From positions 200,187,600-200,251,599 of the forward strand of contig CM061141.1 of the NCBI GenBank assembly GCA_030789695.1: 64,000 nt of DNA, given 5' to 3'. Shown here piece after piece: positions 59,988-64,000 of this stretch (within the stretch, counting starts at the first letter, position 1; each line of letters starts with the position of its first letter). The translations under genes and the position numbers were made by a program. Origin of the DNA: Scilla litardierei (Eukaryota > Streptophyta > Magnoliopsida > Asparagales > Asparagaceae). The notes beneath the pieces are model-generated. The model made no database searches. It was not told the DNA's origin and saw nothing but the letters and a program-made list of their open reading frames with translations.

Positions 59988-60835
59988 CCGCCTACAACCC
60001 CAGGAGATCGCCGCCCTCCCGTCTCGCTTCCCCATCTCCGGTGCTTCCAAGCTACTCCGTGTAAACCCAAACTACCACAATCACAGCTCTTCTCGACACC
60101 GCCCATCGAAAATCCTCCCCTCTCCTCTTCAGCCTCTCCGACCAATACCTCTCCTATCTCAACCGTCAACCCTCACCTCCGAGCAGTGCCCACCGCCCCT
60201 TCTTCCTTCCGTGACTTCCGAACGCCTCGGCCTCCTTCCCTCTCCCTCCTCCTTCGCCGGTGTCGGGGACCACCGGCGCTGCCGCCGCCTCCACCCGATA
60301 GCCCGCAACACCACCAAGCAACACGGACGACAAACCTCTATTCGCCGTCGCATTCTCCACCGTTGTAGCCGCCTTTGTCCACCGCCTCGTGCCATCGTCC
60401 AGCCACTGTCCGGAGCTGAAGACACCGCTGCCGTCTACAACGAAACAAGGACGAAGCTGTGAGTCGAATTGCTAGGTTATTATCATGTTATCGTGTTCTG
60501 CAGTTAGCATGCATGTAGGTAGATTAGTATATATAAAGTCTGTGTGTTATAATACTGGTCAGTAAGATAATTTATAAACCATGATGTTAGTATATTAGTT
60601 CACAAGATTAAGCCAGTAGGTTATAACACAAATAAGTTTAATGTTGGTATAATTTTATTATTATCAGTATATTAAATCAGCATGTACTAAGTTTAATAAC
60701 TTAGCTTATACTGCTAGTTCCTATATGAACAATGTCCCATTTTATAACGGTGTACCCTATTATTTGTACCATAGGGTAGAGGTAAATGACAGTGTATGGT
60801 AGTAATGTTATTTTACTTATATACATATATGAGAA

Positions 60836-60993
60836 TAATGGGTATCATACGCCATATGAGAGGGTGTCTCATATGCCCTCTCACATAAAGGGGGCAAGTA
60901 CAAGCCCATATGGGCTTGTACTTGTTGTAGTTGACCTCCTTTATGTGAGAGGGCATATGAGACACCCTCTCATATGGCGTATGTTACCCATTA
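60836..60993. mobile_element. Palindromic hairpin MITE
   Basis: Arms CATACGCCATATGAGAGGGT...CTCTCACATAAAG and its reverse complement flank a centre that is itself palindromic (CAAGTACAAGCCCATATGGG then CTTGTACTTG). It sits in a TA-rich tract that LTR1 has at 34362-34376 without this insertion. No coding capacity. Confidence 0.8.
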
Positions 60994-61016
60994 ATCCCTA
61001 TATATATATATATATA

Positions 61017-61385
61017 CTAGGCGTTTTAACCCCCGCGGACGACGGGGTTAATTTTGCCCGTCGTGCGATCGGATGGAAATTTCTGCACACTAGGCGTTTT
61101 AACCCACGCGCACGACGTGGGTAATGTTGCCCGTCGTGCGCGCGGATGTGAATTTCTTCACACTAGGCATTTTAACCCCCGCGAACGACGGGGTTTATTT
61201 TGCACGTCGTGCGCACGGATGGAAATTTCTTTACACGTTGCGTTTTCCCCCTCGCGCACGACGGGGGTAATTTTGCCCGTCGTGCGCACGGTTGGTAACT
61301 TCTCAACACTTGTGCGTTTTAATCCCACGCCGCGCACGACGTATAGGCTGTAGCGCGTTGTTCGCGGGGAGTAATATACTCCGTT
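61017..61385 (-). repeat. 73-bp array of Helitron-like 3' ends
   Basis: Five units start at 61017, 61090, 61163, 61236 and 61309, exactly 73 bp apart. On the minus strand each ends with a GC-rich hairpin (for example GCACGACGGG...CCCCGTCGT) followed by GGTTAAAACGC and CTAG; the two inner units at 61236 and 61309 have lost CTAG. The outermost CTAG is followed by T, as at a Helitron 3' end. Confidence 0.65.
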
Positions 61386-61687
61386 ATGGGTCGACGCGCA
61401 CAACGGTGCCGTATAGTGTAAACTATTTCTTTGAAAAGGATATAAAGGGCGGGATGGTAATTGCACCAATAGTTCTAAAAAGTTGCTTTCATAGGGGCTA
61501 TAAGGGCGGGATGGTAATTGCCCCAAAAGTTCCCGGCGCGTAAGGGCCCGTTGGTAATTGCACCAAAAGTTCCTCATGTTCCGCTTTTAACAACAACCGT
61601 GGGATCGGATCGGACGGTCAGGAGGGGTCGAGCGCAGGAATCCCATCTGAGCACGACCTCAGGCGCATTTTACCCTATATATATATA
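61386..61687. other. Body of Helitron-like element, no gene
   Basis: Two related 60-70 bp blocks share GGGCGGGATGGTAATTGC (61449 and 61507). No ORF. The element's 5' end (TC) could not be placed before the TA tract at 61673-61687. Confidence 0.4.
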
Positions 61688-62159
61688 CTAGTCATTACCC
61701 GTGCCCATAGGGCACGGTTTATTTAATGGCTGAGTTTTTCTCCCCCACAAATTTCAAGTTTCCCCAAATTTCAAGTTTTCCCACAAAATTTCAAGTTTCC
61801 CCCCAAATTTAAGTTTTCCCCCAAAATTTAAGTCCCCCAAAATTGTCATTACCACCTAGGACAAACTTGCCACGTAGGACAAAGCTTTGTCCTAGTAGGA
61901 TAAGATTCAAAATCTTCATAGAACTGGAAATAAAATGGCCAGAAGGGGTGAGAATAAAAAGTGTGGGTGTGTGTGTGGGGAGGGTCCATAGGCAAAAATA
62001 ACAAAACTGGGGTTGTATGTGCAAAATTCCCCACCTCCTCTTTTATCCCTCAAAATCTCATCTCTTATATTTTCTCTTATTCAATTTCCGTGTTTTATAT
62101 AATAGATATCCAAATTCTCTTATCCAAATTCTCATGTCCAAATTCTCTTATCAATTTCT

Positions 62160-62750
62160 CTTGATAACATCCGTCTTTTATATAATAGATATCTCTTATC
62201 CAATTTCTCTTGTCCAATATCTCTTATCCAATTTCTCTTGATAACATCTCTCGTTTGTAATATAGATATCTCTTATCCAATTTCTCTTGATAACATCACT
62301 CTTATCCAATTTCTATTGTCCAATATCTCTTATTCAATTTCTCTTGATGACATCCCTCTTTTATAATATAGATATCTCTTATCCAATTTATCTTGTCCAA
62401 TATCTCTTATCCAATTTGTCTTGATAACATCCCTCTTTTATAATATAGATATCTCTTATCCAATTTCTCATGTCCAATATCTCTTATCCAATTTCTCTTG
62501 ATAACATCCCTCTTTTATAATATAGATATCTCTTATCCAATTTCTCTTTTCCAATATCTCTTATCCAATTTCTCTTGATAACATCCCTGTTTTATAATAT
62601 AGATATCTCTTATCCAATTTCTCTTGATAACATCCCTCTCTTATAATATAGATATCTCTTATCCAATTTCTCTTGTCCAATATCTCTTATCCAATTTCTC
62701 TTGATAACATCCCTCTTTTATAATATAGATATAGATATAGATATAGATAT
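62160..62750 (-). repeat. 78-bp / 49-bp tandem array
   Basis: TTGATAACAT recurs at 62161, 62239, 62288, 62345, 62421, 62499, 62576, 62623 and 62701. Most intervals are 76-78 bp, three are 47-57 bp and lack the TCCAATATCTCTTATCC part. On the minus strand units read TCTATATTATAAAAG then GGGATGTTATCAAGAG. Confidence 0.75.
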
Positions 62751-62760
62751 ATATATATAT

Positions 62761-63770
62761 TCTATAAAATAGGAATGTTTTCAAGAGAAATTGGACAAGA
62801 GAAATTAGATAAGAGAATTTGGACAAGAGAAATTGGATAAGTGATGAGATTTTGAGAGATAAGAGAAGAGGTGGGGAATTTTTTACATACAACCCCGGTT
62901 TTTACATTTTTGCCCCTGGACCCTCCCCCCACACACCCCCACACTTTTTATTCTTCCCCCCTTTCCGACCGTTTTTTCCTAGTCCACGTGCACGTGTGCA
63001 CGGGTTAAGTGAATTTGGATATCTATTATATAAAAAAGGAATGTTATGAAGAGAAAGTGGATAAGAGAATTTGGACAAGAGAAATTGGATAAGAGATGAT
63101 ATTTTGAGGGAAAGAGAGGAGGTGGGGAATTTTGCACATACAACCCCGGTTTTTATATTTTTGCCCCTGGACCGTCCCACTCACACACCCGCACTTTTTA
63201 TACTCCCCCCTTTCCAGAAATTGAATACATACATACCTATTCTATAAAATAGGGATGTTATCAAGAGAAATTGGATAAGAGTATTTAGACAAGAGAAGTT
63301 GGATAAGAGATGATATTTTGAGGGATAAGAGATGAGGTGGGGAATTTTGCACATACAACCTCGGTTTTTACATTTTTGCCCCTGGACCCTCCCCCCCACA
63401 CCCACACTTTTTATTCTTCCCCCCTTTTCGATCGTTTTTTCCCAGTCCACGTGCACGTGTGCACGTGTTAAGAGAATTTGGATTTCTATTATATAAAAAG
63501 GGGTGTTATCAAGAGAAATTGGATAAGAGAATTTGGCCAAGAGAAATTGAATAAGAGAATTTGGATATCTATTATATAAAAGAGGGAAATTAGATAAGAG
63601 AAAATATAAGCGATGACATTTTGAGGGACAAGAGATGAGGTGGGGAATTTTGTACATTCAACCCCGGTTTTTGCATTTTTGCCCGTGGACCCTCCCCACA
63701 CACCCACCCACACTTTTTATTCTCCCCCTTCCGACCATTTTTTTCCAGTCCTTTGAAGATTTTGAAACTT
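62761..63770 (+). repeat. Reiterated Helitron-like units, about 240 bp
   Basis: Starts of the form TCTATWAWATA...GATGTTATCAAGAG lie at 62761, 63022, 63241, 63485 and (short) 63568. The first four run on through GTGGGGAATTTTG, CAACCCCGGTTTTT and a pyrimidine-rich CCCTCCCC block. Copies 1 and 3 also carry TCCACGTGCACGTGTGCACG. No ORF is supported. Confidence 0.7.
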
Positions 63771-64000
63771 ATCCTACTAGGACAAAGCTTTGTCCTACGT
63801 AGCAAGTTTGTCCTAGGTGGCAATGACAATTTTAGGGGGACTTAAATTTTGGGGAAAACATAAATTTAGGGGAAACTTGAAATTTTGTGGGAAAACTTGA
63901 AATTTGGGGGAACTTGAAATTTGTGGGGGGGGGGGGACTCAGCCATTAAATAAACCGTGCCCTATGGGCACGGGTAATGACTAGTGTAATGACTAGCGTA

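Larger units (their letters stand above)
61688..63984. mobile_element. Head-to-head Helitron-like pair
   Basis: The left end (61691-61688, minus) and right end (63981-63984, plus) both finish with hairpin CCGTGCCC-TAT-GGGCACGG, then GTAATGA and CTAG followed by T, a Helitron 3' terminus. Matching arms run inward for about 400 bp (GGCTGAGT, TTTGTCCTA blocks and GTGGGGAATTTTG). The middle holds repeated TCTATATTATAAAAG-type starts, minus on the left and plus on the right. No Rep/helicase gene. Confidence 0.65.
36450..64000 (+). mobile_element. Gypsy-like 3' LTR (LTR2), interrupted, end outside window
   Basis: Segments 36450-36836, 56801-57909 and 59993-60820 match LTR1 segments in order. Insertions: LINE plus Athila complex in the first (AT)n tract, an Athila solo LTR, then a hairpin and Helitron-like cluster at a second TA tract. 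The last 1.66 kb of the LTR (equivalent to 34361-36025) must lie beyond the window. Confidence 0.75.

Overview
The window looks like nuclear DNA of a flowering plant and is made almost entirely of nested transposable elements. I found no convincing host gene, rRNA, tRNA or CRISPR array. The plant origin rests on element types: a CACTA (En/Spm) transposon with TNP2, DUF4218 and DUF4216 domains, a Sirevirus-type Copia element, an Athila-type Gypsy element with an env-like gene, an L1 LINE with DUF4283 and zf-RVT domains, and Helitron-like ends. The species cannot be named from the sequence.

Layout. 1-2343 is a near-symmetric foldback structure. 2754-10774 is a decayed CACTA element on the minus strand, split by a solo Sirevirus LTR (7465-9206, 5-bp duplication ATCTG). 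11041-11522 is a degenerate (CCCTAA)n array. From 11523 to beyond the window end lies one Gypsy-like element with LTRs of about 4 kb and only 424 bp between them (LTR1 11523-36025, inside 36026-36449, LTR2 36450 onward). Nearly everything else has inserted into these two LTRs.

LTR1 holds a hairpin MITE in an (AT)n tract and a complete Sirevirus (12887-32866, minus, duplication CCTCA) with gag, pol and an env-like gene. The Sirevirus 5' LTR was in turn hit by a very young non-autonomous Copia-like element (23943-31415, duplication AAACC, LTRs of 1218 bp each with two differences seen). LTR2 holds an L1 LINE (36860-42457, tail at 56668-56754) that is itself hit by an Athila-type element (42458-56667, minus) with gag, protease and env-like gene but no reverse transcriptase or integrase. 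A 5.13-kb block (LINE 3' part plus Athila LTR) is duplicated inside that element. LTR2 also carries a solo LTR of a related Athila subfamily (57910-59987, duplication CCGCC), a hairpin MITE, a 73-bp array of Helitron-like 3' ends, and a head-to-head Helitron-like pair running to the window end.

Most notable signals: (1) five hairpins in the Athila LTR share one loop sequence but have different, self-complementary stems, and the stems change in a compensating way in the second subfamily; (2) both the Copia and the Gypsy element carry an array of their own LTR's CG-containing palindromic motif just upstream of the env-like gene, followed by a GC-rich leader, as if this gene has its own promoter module in two unrelated lineages.
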